NCBI RefSeq assembly: GCF_000632455.1
Contig: NZ_JFYL01000027.1
Location: 1-37,324 of the forward strand
Reading direction: 5' to 3'
DNA: 37,324 bases
Source: Acinetobacter sp. Ver3
GTDB lineage: Bacteria > Pseudomonadota > Gammaproteobacteria > Pseudomonadales > Moraxellaceae
Below are positions 37,245 to 37,324 of the stretch, piece after piece (positions within the stretch are counted from its first letter, which is position 1; every line of letters starts with the position of its first letter). Under the pieces are notes generated by a model. It had not been told where the DNA came from. It made no database searches and was given only the letters and a program-made list of their open reading frames with translations. The position numbers were made by a program, and so were the translations under genes.

Positions 37245-37277
37245 AAAAAGCCTCTATTAATTAGAGGCTTTTATTTT
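37245..37277. terminator. Terminator after the dehydrogenase remnant
   Basis: GCCTCTA (37250-37256) / TAGAGGC (37262-37268), 5-nt loop, A-run before and T-rich after. Confidence 0.85.
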
Positions 37278-37324
37278 ACAACATAGCTATACCTAATTGA
37301 TCTATTTAATTTGAGCTAAATTAA

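Overview
This window is a Gammaproteobacterial chromosome segment of about 37 kb, almost certainly from Acinetobacter. The evidence is the low-GC codon use, a BfmR/BfmS pair matching the Acinetobacter biofilm and envelope regulators, NrdA/NrdB of the Pseudomonas/Acinetobacter type, and a nuo operon with fused nuoCD. It is mostly core genome. I see no rRNA, tRNA, CRISPR, prophage or intact insertion sequence.

Layout. (1) Bases 1-5006, minus strand: the class Ia ribonucleotide reductase locus, nrdA then nrdB. Two very small membrane-protein ORFs lie between them: 36 aa, overlapping the nrdA stop codon as TAATG, and 43 aa with a good ribosome binding site. Upstream of nrdA are two NrdR-box-like sites exactly 32 bp apart and one perfect DnaA box. 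(2) 5610-8023, plus: bfmR-bfmS, with a likely autoregulated promoter. A small unknown gene (8079-8435, minus) converges on it across a bidirectional terminator. (3) 8905-24030, plus: the complete 13-gene nuo operon (A, B, CD, E-N) for respiratory complex I. The genes are tightly packed, with several ATGA or TAATG overlaps, all cluster ligands I checked are present, and a strong terminator ends the operon. (4) 24163-25906: upp (uracil salvage) and an unusual protein with a degenerate cold-shock-like domain, a long linker and a C-terminal membrane helix. (5) 25936-27660: a divergent LysR regulator and ferredoxin-NADP reductase pair of the finR/fpr type. (6) 27762-30751: an unknown soluble protein, then a membrane gene group: two small single-helix proteins flanking a five-repeat 'conserved TM helix' channel-like protein. 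(7) 30872-34184: an HI0933-type flavoprotein, a PLP enzyme of the ACC deaminase/D-cysteine desulfhydrase family, a tiny lipoprotein and a LysE-type exporter. (8) 34318-36902: an unknown 372-aa protein, a small lipoprotein and an exported metallo-beta-lactamase-fold hydrolase. (9) 36970-37224: an inverted pair of REP-like palindromes next to the C-terminal remnant of a zinc alcohol dehydrogenase.

Functionally the window joins dNTP synthesis (nrd), nucleobase salvage (upp), respiration (nuo), redox defence (fpr and its regulator) and envelope control (bfmRS, small membrane proteins, lipoproteins). The least explained parts are the two microproteins inside the nrd locus, the cold-shock-domain membrane protein, and the TM-repeat protein with its small neighbours. 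I found no clear defence system or mobile island. All functional calls come from reading motifs; no database search was possible.
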